From a bacterium (GTDB taxonomy: Bacteria; Chloroflexota; Dormibacteria; Aeolococcales; Bog-877): a stretch of 56,701 nucleotides of DNA. Location: assembly GCA_021795235.1 (NCBI GenBank), contig JAJYPP010000017.1, forward strand, positions 1-56,701, read 5' to 3'. The notes beneath the pieces were generated by a model. The model worked only from the letters and a program-made list of their open reading frames with translations. It was not told where the DNA came from and made no database searches. Position numbers and translations under genes: made by a program. Positions 36,354 through 45,937 of the stretch are shown here, piece by piece; position 1 is the stretch's first letter, and every line of letters starts with the position of its first letter.

Positions 36354-37451
36354 TCACCCGCTCCTCTGGAAACCGACCAGATTGCGCAGGGGCCTTCCAT
36401 CAAGGTATCTGGCCAGATTGTCTACGAAAAGGTTAAGCAGTTGCTCATCCTCATGCATGGTAAGCGCAGCGGTGTGAGGCGATAGCAGCACCTGTGGCAA
36501 TTGCCACAACATGCTGGTTGCTGGTAAGGGCTCATGAGCGGTCACGTCCAGCGCGGCACCACGCAACCGGCCGCCGACCAGAGCGGCAGCGAGGGCCCCC
36601 TCATCGACGACCGTGCCCCGCCCGACATTGACAACGACAGCGTGCGGTGGCAACGCGGCCAGCGCCCTAGCGTTGACCACGCCCGCTGTCCCGGGGGCAT
36701 CCGGCAGGGTGAGGACGACCCCGTCCGCGCCACTCAGCGCCGTACTGAGATCCGCAAGCAACCACAGCCGAGTCACCCCGGGGACTCGGCCAGTGGCTCG
36801 CCGCTGCACCCCCTCGACCTCGCACCCGACGGCATGGAGCAACCGCGCCACCTCTCGGCCGATAGTGCCCAGTCCGACGACGATGATGCGCTGGCCTGCC
36901 AACATTCGCATGGGCCAGCGAGGAGGCCAGCGACGGCGAGCTTTCAACGCGTTGAGTCGATCAACGTCCTTAGCGAAGGCGAGTAGTCCGACAAGAGCGA
37001 ACTCGGCAAGCGGAAGCGCGTGCGGCCCTGACCCCGTAGTCATGCGGATTCGCCTGCGCTCCCCAGCGCTGAGCGAAGCGCGTCGCACCTGCTCAGCCAT
37101 GCCAGCTGCTGTGCCCTGGACCCAACGCAGGTCTGGTGCGGACCGCACGAGATCACCCAAACCCTCAGAGCTGTCACCAGGAAATCCGAGGGCGACCTCC
37201 GTGACGTGGAGCAATTCCCGCCAGTGTCGCTCGCCTGCTGCCGTTCTTCGCCGCGGCTTCCCTGAGTGGTCGGCGACCCAGCGCTGTATCGGAAGCAGCT
37301 CCAATTCGTAGTGCGCCTCGACCCTAGGGTGCACTGCGGCGATCCGACCACGTATCTCCTCAGCATTGCCACCCAGGTGCCCCTCTGGCACAGCCAGAGG
37401 CACAAACACGGTGACCACCGTGCGCCCAGCTTGTGTCAACCGCGCCCCCAC
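36354..37451 (-). CDS. D-2-hydroxyacid dehydrogenase (NAD-binding)
   Basis: 365 residues in the D-isomer-specific 2-hydroxyacid dehydrogenase family. The NAD motif is VVGLGTIGREVARLLHA, the catalytic Arg sits in VNVGRGTVVDEGALAAAL, the Glu in VTAHEPLP and the His in LLSPHTAALT. A long N-terminal substrate domain precedes it. It would oxidise or reduce a D-2-hydroxyacid such as glycerate, glyoxylate/glycolate or a sugar acid. GTG start at 37451. It converges with the aldo/keto reductase and is separated from the PfkB gene upstream by about 390 bases. Confidence 0.87.
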   Translation of the reverse strand: MGARLTQAGRTVVTVFVPLAVPEGHLGGNAEEIRGRIAAVHPRVEAHYELELLPIQRWVADHSGKPRRRTAAGERHWRELLHVTEVALGFPGDSSEGLGDLVRSAPDLRWVQGTAAGMAEQVRRASLSAGERRRIRMTTGSGPHALPLAEFALVGLLAFAKDVDRLNALKARRRWPPRWPMRMLAGQRIIVVGLGTIGREVARLLHAVGCEVEGVQRRATGRVPGVTRLWLLADLSTALSGADGVVLTLPDAPGTAGVVNARALAALPPHAVVVNVGRGTVVDEGALAAALVGGRLRGAALDVTAHEPLPATSMLWQLPQVLLSPHTAALTMHEDEQLLNLFVDNLARYLDGRPLRNLVGFQRSG

Positions 37452-37840
37452 ATAGCAGCCCTACACTGTCCTATAGGGCAAGTCACCCAGAAAGACCGCC
37501 CCACGCCTTACACCCGCGGCATCATAGCATTGCAGCCCCCCTCCCCGAGCGCCACACTGGCTGCGCCGGTACCCTCTCCCGGATCGGTGCCGCCTGATGG
37601 CGCCGGATCTGGACCGCAAGGAGTTTGTCGTCCCCGTGAACGGCCGACCGGTCCCAAGCTGCGGCATGATCTTCTGTTGGATGCGGCGGGTCGCCAAGGC
37701 CACCGTGAACCAGGCGGACTGCCGCCGGATCTCTGTCGGACCCGTGACTCGCGTCGCCGGCCGACGAGCGAGATTGCTAGGCGCTAGCCATCTGTACTCC
37801 CAACGTCTTCGACCCAAGGACCTAGGGCGAATAGCAGCAC
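37452..37840. other. Intergenic stretch, no gene recognised
   Basis: About 390 bases between the hydroxyacid dehydrogenase start and the end of the next PfkB gene. A plus-strand frame (37597-37923) is open but overlaps the kinase end and resembles nothing known. No clear promoter or repeat was found. Confidence 0.4.
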
Positions 37841-38821
37841 TCAGCAGTCAAGGAGCAGGTCAGCCTCCAAGCCCGCCATCTCTTGAGCGGTCGGCGGCTG
37901 AGCCCCAGCGTTGGTGCAGGTGACAGCGGCGACGCAAACCGCGTGAACAAGCACGGCACGGACCACCTCGGCGTCGAGTGCCTCGAGTGCTCCCCGGCTT
38001 ATCACACCTAGCTGTGACAGGCCGGCCAGTAATCCTGCGGTGAGGGCATCGCCTGCACCAATTGTGTCCACAACTTCGACCCTCGGCGCATTGGCGTGCC
38101 GTGACCAATGTCGGGTGTATGCGGTAGCTCCCCCCGCTCCTTCGCTGACAACCACGAGGGCAGGCCCGGGTGGACGCAGAACGCTGGCGACCCAATCGGC
38201 GGGCGACTTACCAGGGTCCACCCAAGCAAGGTCCTCGACGCTCAACCGGACAAGGTCGGCTGCCTCGCACCACCTGGAAAGTAGGGAGCGATAGCGATCA
38301 CGTGATCCCACCAGGCTAGGTCTCACGTTAGGATCGAGCGAACGCAGCGGGGACCGACCGCTCAGAGTACGGACTCCCGCCCACCAACGGGCCAGCCGTG
38401 CTCCTCCCGGCGGTAGCACGAGCGAGAACGATCCGGCATGCAACCACCGCGCTTCGTCCGGGAGAGCCGTCGGAAGTTCTCCAGCACTCCAGCCGAAGTC
38501 AGCAGCACCCGTCACACGGAATTCGTACTCCTCCCCAGCGTGGACCAGCGCCAGCCCCGTCGGCTCGGCCGCCACATGGGCAAGGGCTAGTCCGACCCCT
38601 GCTTCGCGCAAGTGATTACGAACGACCTCGCCGAATCGGCCGGCTCCGAGCCGAGCCACAAACTCAGTGGGCTGCCCAAGACGCGCCAGCCCAACCGCCA
38701 CATTAGCCGGGCTCCCACCAGGACGGGGACAGTAGCATTGGTAGGGTGCGCCTTGAACAAGATCGATGAGCGCCTCCCCGCAGACGACAATCACAAGGGC
38801 TCCAATTCGACGCACACTCAA
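37841..38821 (-). CDS. PfkB-family carbohydrate kinase (fructokinase-like)
   Basis: 326 residues. The N-terminal CGEALIDLV and PGGSPANVAVGLARLGQP are the first PfkB signature, SLDPNVRPSLV is typical of fructokinases, and DTIGAGDALTAGLLAGL is the second signature with the catalytic Asp. It probably phosphorylates a ketohexose or related sugar at C-6 or C-1. The TTG at 38821 or the GTG at 38815 can start it after GAAGGG. It lies downstream of the ABC transporter in the same direction and may use the imported sugar, though 770 bases separate them. Confidence 0.9.
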   Translation of the reverse strand: MSVRRIGALVIVVCGEALIDLVQGAPYQCYCPRPGGSPANVAVGLARLGQPTEFVARLGAGRFGEVVRNHLREAGVGLALAHVAAEPTGLALVHAGEEYEFRVTGAADFGWSAGELPTALPDEARWLHAGSFSLVLPPGGARLARWWAGVRTLSGRSPLRSLDPNVRPSLVGSRDRYRSLLSRWCEAADLVRLSVEDLAWVDPGKSPADWVASVLRPPGPALVVVSEGAGGATAYTRHWSRHANAPRVEVVDTIGAGDALTAGLLAGLSQLGVISRGALEALDAEVVRAVLVHAVCVAAVTCTNAGAQPPTAQEMAGLEADLLLDC

Positions 38822-39591
38822 TTACCCTTCATACGGGTCGTGAGCCGCGACCGGAGTGTGGGGGAACACACCATGAAATCGCAGAGCACGCCGGGTAGCC
38901 ACGACGGTACAGGCATGTAGCAAGCGACAGAGCGAGCGACTCCTTTCACGACTCCGCCCGCCAACAGGTCGATAGGCGCCCCACCTGATCTTGCTTCACG
39001 GGAAAGCCACCACCCATCCGCGGTGCACTCCGCGGAGCGGGACGCCACAAGAGGACACCAAGCCGCTGGAATGGGGTCTTCACAAAGTTCTCTGCCGTGC
39101 AGACCCGATGGACAGAGCGGGTCTCTCCAACCATGAGAACCGAACCCTGCTGGTTATAGGCAACTTGCCTGAAACCCGTGCTGCCGTCATCTGGCCTTCT
39201 CGGCACGATCACGCGACGTTGCACCATCCCCGACACCCTCAAAGCCACCTTCACTACGAGCAGGCTGCCCTTGGCTCAGCCCGCCCATCACGGCCACGAA
39301 GCGCCCGAGCCCTCAAGCTCCGACGGTGAGAGACAAATCTCGCCCCTACCCGGTGAGTCCATGACGCTCCCATTCTCCCTGGCCAACTCGTGAACGACTC
39401 CACACTTACCCCGCCGACCTGCACCGCAGGTGCCGATGCCTTTGCACCACGGCCAAACGACACTCGCTCCTACTCGAGCGACGGAAACCCCTGCGCCTAG
39501 CCCCTCCGCATCCCCGTCCAGCCGGGTCTTGCACCGGTCAATCGCCCCTCGGGAGCGCTTGGTGGATCCCACGCCGTACGAGGTATCCTCA
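38822..39591. other. 0.77-kb stretch without a recognisable gene
   Basis: Lies between the ABC ATPase end and the fructokinase-like gene. Open frames on both strands are short and lack family features. A 7-bp inverted pair around TCCGCGG is present near 39015. It may be the relic of a lost catabolic gene or IS, but I cannot show this. Confidence 0.4.
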
Positions 39592-40365
39592 CTACCCACG
39601 CGGGCCGGAATGCATCGCAGCCCTGCTACCCGTGATTTCGGCCACCACATGCTCGACCGTCGCCTCGCGACTTGACATGACCGCCGCCACATGTCCCTGC
39701 CAAAGCACGACGATACGATCACAGACATCCAACACATAGGGGATCGTATGCGAAATAAAGACGACCCCCGCTCCGTGGTCCCGGAGCCTACGGATCAAGT
39801 CCAGCGCTTCGCGCGTCCCTGACGTACCTAGATGATTAGTAGGCTCATCGAGAAGCAGTAGCCTCTTGGTCCACATGAACGACTTTCCGATCGCCACCGC
39901 TTGACGCTGCCCACCAGAAAGGTCCGCAGCCGGATAGTCTCCACTCGGTACATTGACATGAAGCTCCCTCAGCGCTCCCTCTGCTCCCTTAGCCATCGCG
40001 GCCCGGTCGAGTATCCCCAGGCGACCCAACGGACCGTTCAACCGAAGCTCCCTGCCCAGGTACATGTTGGCCGCCACAGACAATTCCGGCGCGAGGCCCA
40101 TATCTTGGTACAGCATCTCAATCCCCGCGCCATGTGCCTCCCTCGGGCTCCCCCATCTTCGCGCCTCGCCATCGAACATCACGCTTCCAGAGTCGGCTGT
40201 GAGAGCCCCTGCGATGATCTTCGCCGTGGTCGACTTTCCAGCGCCGTTATCACCAACGAGACCAACCACCTCACCCGCTGCGACATCGAACGACACATTC
40301 CACAGCGCCTGAACCGCACCATACGACTTACAAACATCTACCAAACGCAGCAACGGCCCGCTCAT
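39592..40365 (-). CDS. Sugar ABC transporter ATPase (single nucleotide-binding domain)
   Basis: 257-residue ABC ATPase with Walker A GDNGAGKST, Q-loop region YQDMGLAPELS, signature LSGGQRQAVAIGKS, Walker B LLLLDEPTNHLG and the switch His in FISHTIPYV. Sugar importers of the ribose/CUT2 type usually have a duplicated ATPase of about 500 residues; this is a half-length FrcA-like version that must dimerise. It is the third gene of the binding protein-permease-ATPase series and starts 61 bases after the permease stop. Confidence 0.92.
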   Translation of the reverse strand: MSGPLLRLVDVCKSYGAVQALWNVSFDVAAGEVVGLVGDNGAGKSTTAKIIAGALTADSGSVMFDGEARRWGSPREAHGAGIEMLYQDMGLAPELSVAANMYLGRELRLNGPLGRLGILDRAAMAKGAEGALRELHVNVPSGDYPAADLSGGQRQAVAIGKSFMWTKRLLLLDEPTNHLGTSGTREALDLIRRLRDHGAGVVFISHTIPYVLDVCDRIVVLWQGHVAAVMSSREATVEHVVAEITGSRAAMHSGPRG

Positions 40366-40426
40366 ACCATCGCCCCCTGACTAGCCACGTCAACTCCCTT
40401 TTCGCGGCCGGACGTTCCACGATACC

Positions 40427-41476
40427 TCACGCTGCACGCTCCTGACCTCGTCGATTAAGCGTTTGCAGCGCCACCGCAGCGGCAAGAATACATCCGCTAA
40501 CAACTGTCTGCCAATAGGGACTAATCCCTGCGATGATGAGTCCAGTCAGGATACTTGATATCATGACCGCACCGACCATGGCTCCCAGCATAGATCCGCG
40601 GCCACCGAACAAGCTGGCTCCCCCAACAACTACTGCAGTGATAGCCGTGAGCTCATCGTTGGTTCCCTCCAGAGGTGATCCGACACCGAGCCTTGTCAAG
40701 ACCACGAACCCAGCGATTCCGGATAGGAGGCCCGACAGAACGTAGATCTTAATAAGATGCCGACCCACGCTAATCCCACTCTGCTGGGCCGCGAGCACGT
40801 TGGACCCGATTGCATACGTCCACCGACCAAACGCACTCCGGTGCAGCATAAAGCCAGCCAACACAGCGAGAATCAGGGTAACGACGATGGGCACCGTGAA
40901 GAAGCCAAAGTATACGTTGTTTCCAATCTTGACGGAAAGCGCCGGCACACCTACGACCTCGGCTCCCCCGGTGAGGACGAGAGTGATGCCTGTAGCCACT
41001 CCAAGCATGGCTAGAGTCGCAACAAACGGCGCAATCCTAACTTTGACGATCATCAGTCCGTTGGCAAGGCCACAAACGATGCCTACGCCGAGCGCGACCA
41101 ACAGGCCGACGGCCAGTCTACTGCCGCCTGATCCGCCAATTCCACTCATAACAATCGCACTTACAACCCCGGCCAAGCCCAGAATTGCGCCCACCGACAA
41201 GTCGATCCCTGCAGTGATGATCACGTAGAGCTCGCCGATCGTTAGCAGGCCGACCTCCGTTGTAGACTGCAGCGTCGTAACGACGTTGGCCTGCGTCAAG
41301 AAAGCGGGATTGAGACCCGTAAAAATTGCGACCATAATGGCCAGTACGACGATCAGGATCACCTCCGCACGCATAGCGCGCCTAAGCAGATCGCGTCTGC
41401 GCCCACGATCAGGGGGCCCCACTGCGCTCGGCGGCGCCGGGCTGGGATCCTCGGAGCTACTGATGTCGCCTTTCAT
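40427..41476 (-). CDS. Sugar ABC transporter permease (RbsC/FrcC type)
   Basis: 349-residue membrane permease of the CUT2 type with about 8-10 helices, including the conserved ELYVIITAGIDLSVGAILGL segment and the C-terminal AITAVVVGGASLFGGRGSM, both signatures of ribose-type permeases. In-frame start codons reach 41590, but the ATG at 41476 follows GGAG at good spacing and yields the normal cytosolic N-terminus. Middle gene of the transporter operon; base composition is clearly less GC-rich than the genes before 32 kb. Confidence 0.92.
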   Translation of the reverse strand: MKGDISSSEDPSPAPPSAVGPPDRGRRRDLLRRAMRAEVILIVVLAIMVAIFTGLNPAFLTQANVVTTLQSTTEVGLLTIGELYVIITAGIDLSVGAILGLAGVVSAIVMSGIGGSGGSRLAVGLLVALGVGIVCGLANGLMIVKVRIAPFVATLAMLGVATGITLVLTGGAEVVGVPALSVKIGNNVYFGFFTVPIVVTLILAVLAGFMLHRSAFGRWTYAIGSNVLAAQQSGISVGRHLIKIYVLSGLLSGIAGFVVLTRLGVGSPLEGTNDELTAITAVVVGGASLFGGRGSMLGAMVGAVMISSILTGLIIAGISPYWQTVVSGCILAAAVALQTLNRRGQERAA

Positions 41477-41712
41477 TGGTACTCCATGAAGGTCTGCGAT
41501 GATGTCACGGTACTTCCGTCCATCTACGGGGAACGCGACCACCCTAGATTGCCTAGCTGGTCTGTCCTTCGCCACGGCCGAGCAGGACACGAATGGCGCG
41601 CAGTGCCCTTCCTCCGACTCGCATCAGGCCACTGAACACCTCCTGCGTATACCCCATTGCCATCTCCGGCTCCGACCGCACCGCGGGTGCGGTCGGAGCC
41701 GCCACTGGAACG

Positions 41713-42738
41713 CTAGGGGGCACCGTTAGCCTTGGTCGGCTGCCACGTTATGTGGCAGTTCGAGATGGAGGTGCAATAAAACCACTGCGAGTCCTTGCTA
41801 AGGGTGCTTGCCGTCAACAGTATGTCAGCGACGATCACCGAGTGGACGACGGCCGCGGTCTTATGAGTTACTTCGTCGTACGCATACAGCACTGCAAGCG
41901 CCCCTTCAACGCCTGGACGTTGAGCAACGGTGGCAAGGAGCGTACCGTTTTTCAACGCGGCGACCTCAGCCGGTTCGGCATCATAGGCGACGAGCTTTAC
42001 TCGCTTACTGGCACCGTCGGCAGCGAGGCCGGCAATGACGCCCTCAGCCGTCGTATCGTCAACTGCAAAAACTCCACCCAGGTTTGGATACCGTGTCACG
42101 ACGGCACGGATCTCGGTTTCAGCAAGGGAGGGTTGGTCTTCCGAGTACTGGGTCCCTACGAGCTGCACACCGGGATAGTTCTTCAGCTCAGTGTGGACAC
42201 CTTGCGCCCGCAGAATTTCCGTTGTCGCGCCCGGTGTGCCGTTCATCAGGTAGATCTGCCCTTTGCCACCAAGCGCTTGTGCGAGCAGCTTGACGGCTAG
42301 CTTTCCGCCTCCGACGTTGTCGCCGGTGATGTGACTCGCCAAGAGCGACGTGTTAGCAATCACAGTGTCGACATTAATCACCGGGATGTGAGCCGCCCGT
42401 GCCTGTTCCACGGGGGGTATTAGGGCTTTAGGATCGGTGGGAACGAGGATTAGTGCGCTGGGATGCTCGGCGAGCACGGCATCGACGTAAGGCAACTGGG
42501 CTGAGGGCGAGTACACCCCTGCACCCGTCCAGATGAGCTTGACGCCGAGCTTCTTCGCCTCTTGTTGAGCACCATACTGCATCGAGATGAAGAATGGGTC
42601 TGTGGCGAGACTCGGAATGAAGGCAATGGTGATAGGCTTCTTGGCTACGGTGGGCGAGCCGCAGGCGGAGAGCCCGAAGCTGCCAATGAGTAGCAAACCA
42701 AGAAGCCCAATAATCGGTCGACGGCGTAATATAGTCAC
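41713..42738 (-). CDS. Sugar-binding lipoprotein of the ABC transporter
   Basis: 341-residue periplasmic-binding-protein type 1 (RbsB-like). A lipoprotein signal peptide ends in GLSAC, with the lipidated Cys at residue 26. The mature domain has FIPSLATDPFFISMQYGAQQEAKKLG at the start and a VVTRYPNLGGVFAVDDTTAEGV segment of the second lobe. It captures a sugar outside the membrane for the permease and ATPase that follow. GTG start after GGGAGGTGG. It is the first gene behind the LacI-type promoter at 43026-43054. The ligand (pentose, hexose or sugar alcohol) cannot be read from sequence. Confidence 0.92.
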   Translation of the reverse strand: MTILRRRPIIGLLGLLLIGSFGLSACGSPTVAKKPITIAFIPSLATDPFFISMQYGAQQEAKKLGVKLIWTGAGVYSPSAQLPYVDAVLAEHPSALILVPTDPKALIPPVEQARAAHIPVINVDTVIANTSLLASHITGDNVGGGKLAVKLLAQALGGKGQIYLMNGTPGATTEILRAQGVHTELKNYPGVQLVGTQYSEDQPSLAETEIRAVVTRYPNLGGVFAVDDTTAEGVIAGLAADGASKRVKLVAYDAEPAEVAALKNGTLLATVAQRPGVEGALAVLYAYDEVTHKTAAVVHSVIVADILLTASTLSKDSQWFYCTSISNCHITWQPTKANGAP

Positions 42739-42996
42739 ATCACCACCTCCCTACCCCATTTCGACTTGGGGCCATCACCATTTCGTGGGCGAAACCGCCC
42801 ATCACAGTCGTCCGCGAACTATAACGACCAGTAGGAGGGACGACGCGCGTCGGGCGCCACACCGCGCCTAGCCCTGAGTCCCACATTCACCAGTCACCCA
42901 CCGGCCACCATCCCCTTGCCACTTTGGCCATCCGCTACCCTTGCTCGTTTAGGAAGCTCGTACGGGAGCTCATACCTCTAGAAGGTCTGGTCCGCC

Positions 42997-43016
42997 TTTG
43001 GCAATCGTTTGCCGAC
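42997..43016. promoter_or_regulatory. LacI-family operator of the sugar ABC operon
   Basis: An imperfect palindrome, TTTGGCAATC-GTTTGCCGAC, with the central CG and GGCAA/TTGCC arms usual for LacI-family operators; 7 of 10 positions match across the dyad. It begins about three bases past the predicted transcription start, so a bound repressor would block the promoter. The LacI gene 1.5 kb away is the natural candidate. Confidence 0.6.
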
Positions 43017-43025
43017 ACGGCCAGC

Positions 43026-43054
43026 AAGATAGCACCTGCGTAAGCGGCTGTCAA
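43026..43054 (-). promoter_or_regulatory. Promoter of the sugar ABC operon
   Basis: On the minus strand, consensus TTGACA (43054-43049), a 17-base spacer and TATCTT (43031-43026). The binding-protein gene starts about 290 bases downstream, with the operator in between. The remaining leader (42739-42996) contains no gene. Confidence 0.65.
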
Positions 43055-43159
43055 TCCCCGCGTAGGCGTGAGAGTACGCGACGGGAGGGAGGGGGGTCAT
43101 GGAAGTGAGTTCCAGATCGTGGTGTTCTGGGGGTATTATTACCCGAGAGGGGGTGTACC

Positions 43160-43402
43160 AAATTGCCATCCCCGTCCAATCCTCGCAGAGCTCGAACGGG
43201 AACGACTGTGCGGCTACCCGAGCCACCCAGGCCACGTGGAGGAGTACATCCTCAGCAAGAAGGTCGCTGGCAAGACGGTCGCGGCCCACTTCCGACTAGA
43301 TCCGACTTGGGCAAGGCTCAACGTGAGATCGCGAACTACAAGCGCTTCCGGCGCCTGGCGCAGGGGATCGTCGAGGTCAATGAGCGGATCCGTGAAGCCA
43401 AG
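43160..43402 (+). pseudogene. Broken DUF6788-like gene
   Basis: The first part reads VEEYILSKKVAGKTVAAHFR, then after a frameshift near 43310 it continues GKAQREIANYKRFRRLAQGI and VEVNERIREAK. This resembles the small DUF6788 proteins that travel with mobile elements. It lacks a clean start and runs directly into a transposase fragment in another frame. Confidence 0.5.
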
Positions 43403-44499
43403 CCGGGTACCCCTCTCCGGAGCGGGGCTACTACCACCACCCCTCCCGACACTCCAACGGGAAGCCGCTCGTGGCTGGCTGGAACTACTCCTGGATTGCC
43501 CAGTTGAATTGGGACCGCAACTCCTGGACGGCGCCCGTCGACACCGCCCGCATCCCGCCCCGTGATGACACCGGGCAGGCCACGGCTCGGCAGGTGTCAG
43601 CTCTGGTGGGTCGCCTCCACCCTGAGGCGAATGCGCCAGTCCCGCTGTTCGTCTTCGATGCCGGCTACGACCCCATCTCGCTGACCGTCGCCTGCGCCGC
43701 TACTCCCGCCCAACTCTTGGTCTGCATCCGCGACGACCGGCTCTTCTACGCTGCTCCACCCGACCGCTGCCCCGGCACCGCGGGCCGACCCCGGCGGCAT
43801 GGCGCCCCGTTCCGCTGCGCCGATCCGGCTGACTGGCCCGTCCCCGACGCAACCCTGGTCGCCACCGAGCCCCAGTGCGGCCGGATCGAGGTCACCGCCT
43901 GGATGGGGCTGCATCCGCGGCTCAGCCACCGCCGCCGCTGGAGCAAACCAGGAGATAGGCCGATCATGTCCAGCACCGTCATCCGCGTCGATCTCGAGCA
44001 TCTGCCTCGGAACACCGCCCGAGCCCAGAAGATGCTCCGGCCGTGGTGGGCTGGTCCGGCCAGCCCGCTGCCTGACCTGGACATCTTCTGGCGGGCCTAC
44101 CTTCTCCGATTCGATATAGAGCACACGCTCCGCTTCGCCAAGACCACTCCCGACTGGAACAACCCGCGCGCACGCACTCCCGAGCAGGCTGATGACCGCT
44201 GGACCGGCCTGGTCATCGCCGGCTACAACCACCTCCGACTCGCCAGGGGATTGGTCGCCCACCAGCGATTGCCCCAGGAGCCGCCTCACAGCCCTGCCCG
44301 GCTCCCCCGTATGCGCAGGGTTCTTGTCAACTGCTTCTGGTCCTGGGTACCCCCGCCAGAGCGCCGAAACCCAGCAAGGCGGGGCCAGGAAGGCCCAAAG
44401 GTAGCCGGCACGGCCCGGCTCCCCGATACCCCGCCATCAAGCAGGCCGCCTGATACCGTACCCGAGGTTAAATCGCAAACTGAGTACGGGACCGATTGA
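43403..44499 (+). pseudogene. DDE-type transposase, N-terminally truncated
   Basis: The frame is open from AGYPSPERGYYHHPS through to 44499, with first Met at 43471. Features include GWNYSWIAQL, FDAGYDP, a GRPRRHGAPF stretch and RFDIEHTLRFAK, then RTPEQADDRW and HLRLARGLV, all seen in an actinobacterial-type DDE transposase family. Roughly the first 100 residues, including the expected start, are missing, and the DUF6788-like fragment is fused to its edge. It lies between the sugar transporter promoter and the LacI gene. Confidence 0.7.
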
Positions 44500-44514
44500 C
44501 TTTAGGACCGCTCT

Positions 44515-45564
44515 ATGCCATCCTCTGGTATCGGTTTCATGAACCCTCCATCTCGGCGCGTGCGCATCGATGACATTGCGAAGTTGGCTGGGGTCTCGTC
44601 AGCCACGGTCTCGCGAGTCATAAGCGGCGCCCGTCCTGTGTCGGAGAGCACTCGGGAGCGGGTTCTCGCCACCGCCCAGCACTTCGGCTACCAGCCCAGC
44701 CAGCTTGCCCGCAATCTTCGGCGCGGGCGCGCAGCCACCGTGGGGGTCCTAGTGTCCGACATCGAGAACGCCCACTTTGCGACGATGGTCCGCGCCATCG
44801 AGGAGGCCCTCTACGCACGCGGCACAAGAGTCCTGTTCTGCAACACCGGTGAGGACACGGCCAAGCAGTCGTCGTACCTTGAGGTCATGGCAGCCGAGCG
44901 GGTGATGGGAGTCGTGATCTCACCCACGCCCGAGGGCGACTCGGCGGTCTCCCGGCTGATGGACCTTGGCACCCCGGTTGTGGCCATCGATCGGCCCGTG
45001 TCCGACCCCCGTGCCGACTCGGTGGTCACCGACAATGCCGTTGCGATGGCTAAGGGCACTCAACTGTTGGTCGACTCCGGCCGACGGCATATCGGCTGGA
45101 TCGGCCGAGACAGCGTGTGGACCAATTCCGAGCGCCTTGCTGGCTACCGCTCCGCAGTCGAGCTAGCCGGTCTTCAGCCGATCACCGCCGTCAGTGACTT
45201 CACGGTCCAGGGTGGGTATCTGGCCGCAGAGATGCTCTTGGACGACCACCCTGACCTGGATGGGCTGGTGATCAGCAATAACCACATGACCATAGGTGCC
45301 CTCCAAGCGCTGCGCGCCCGCGGTATCCTGGTATCAGACCGGATGGGCGTGGTCGCCTTTGACGACCCGCCCTGGGCCAGCCTTGTCGACCCTCCCCTGA
45401 CTACGGTCGCCCAACCCATCTGGGGCATGGCCAATGCGGCAGTGGACCGGCTCTTTATGCGCATCGCTGACATCTCACTACCACCAGAGCAGATTTGCGT
45501 AGAGTGCCAGCTGCAGATCCGTGCTTCGTCACAGATTCGCCGAAAGTCTCCTAACGAGGAGTGA
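44515..45564 (+). CDS. LacI-family transcriptional regulator
   Basis: 349-residue LacI/GalR regulator. The helix-turn-helix RIDDIAKLAGVSSATVSRVI starts near residue 17, with the hinge region RNLRRGRAATVGVLV and a periplasmic-binding-protein-like sensor domain (NTGEDTAKQSSYLEVM, VVAFDDPPWASL). The ATG at 44515 follows AGGA; a second ATG eight codons later is also possible. It should bind a sugar or sugar phosphate and act at the operator at 42997-43016. Its stop is three bases before the isomerase fragment, so the two formed an operon before the IS insertion. Confidence 0.93.
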   Translation: MPSSGIGFMNPPSRRVRIDDIAKLAGVSSATVSRVISGARPVSESTRERVLATAQHFGYQPSQLARNLRRGRAATVGVLVSDIENAHFATMVRAIEEALYARGTRVLFCNTGEDTAKQSSYLEVMAAERVMGVVISPTPEGDSAVSRLMDLGTPVVAIDRPVSDPRADSVVTDNAVAMAKGTQLLVDSGRRHIGWIGRDSVWTNSERLAGYRSAVELAGLQPITAVSDFTVQGGYLAAEMLLDDHPDLDGLVISNNHMTIGALQALRARGILVSDRMGVVAFDDPPWASLVDPPLTTVAQPIWGMANAAVDRLFMRIADISLPPEQICVECQLQIRASSQIRRKSPNEE

Positions 45565-45567
45565 TCA

Positions 45568-45876
45568 ATGGCTAGAGTCGGACTACGAAGCTGCCCCGAT
45601 GGGAGAAGCTTCGTCAACCAGGATCTGCGCGGGTTCTTGCACGGTCTGGAACAACGGATCGCCAACGCCCTCCGCACCCAGGGACATGAGGTCCTGATAT
45701 CACCGTCGATCATCGCGGAAAACCAGTTCGCGGTCAACGAGGCGGCCATCCTAGCCGCTGGTCGCCCGGGACATCACCATCTTCAACATCCCGGTGTGGG
45801 CGTTTCCGCACTTCTCAGTCCCTGATACCCGGGTTCCGCAACACTGGGGACGGACTGAGGCAGAAAGTGCCCAGGG
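45568..45876 (+). pseudogene. Fucose/arabinose-isomerase-like gene, truncated by IS
   Basis: An ATG after CGAGGAG opens a frame reading ARVGLRSCPDGRSFVNQDLR and EVLISPSIIAENQFAVNEAA, then shifts frame near 45760 to ARDITIFNIPVWAFPHFSVP and VPQHWG. This matches the N-terminal domain of the L-fucose/L-arabinose isomerase superfamily, ketose-aldose isomerases of about 470-500 residues. Only about 100 residues remain. The transposase wreck follows and no C-terminal part is seen on its far side. The locus thus seems to have lost its isomerase step unless another copy exists elsewhere. Confidence 0.65.
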
Positions 45877-45937
45877 GATGCGGGAATGAGGCAAGGCGCC
45901 AGGCGGAGGTGTAGTGCCTAGGCCGAGTTCCGGTCAG

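Noticed and set aside
37597..37923. 108-residue plus-strand frame
   Set aside because: Overlaps the end of the fructokinase-like gene on the other strand and resembles no family I know.
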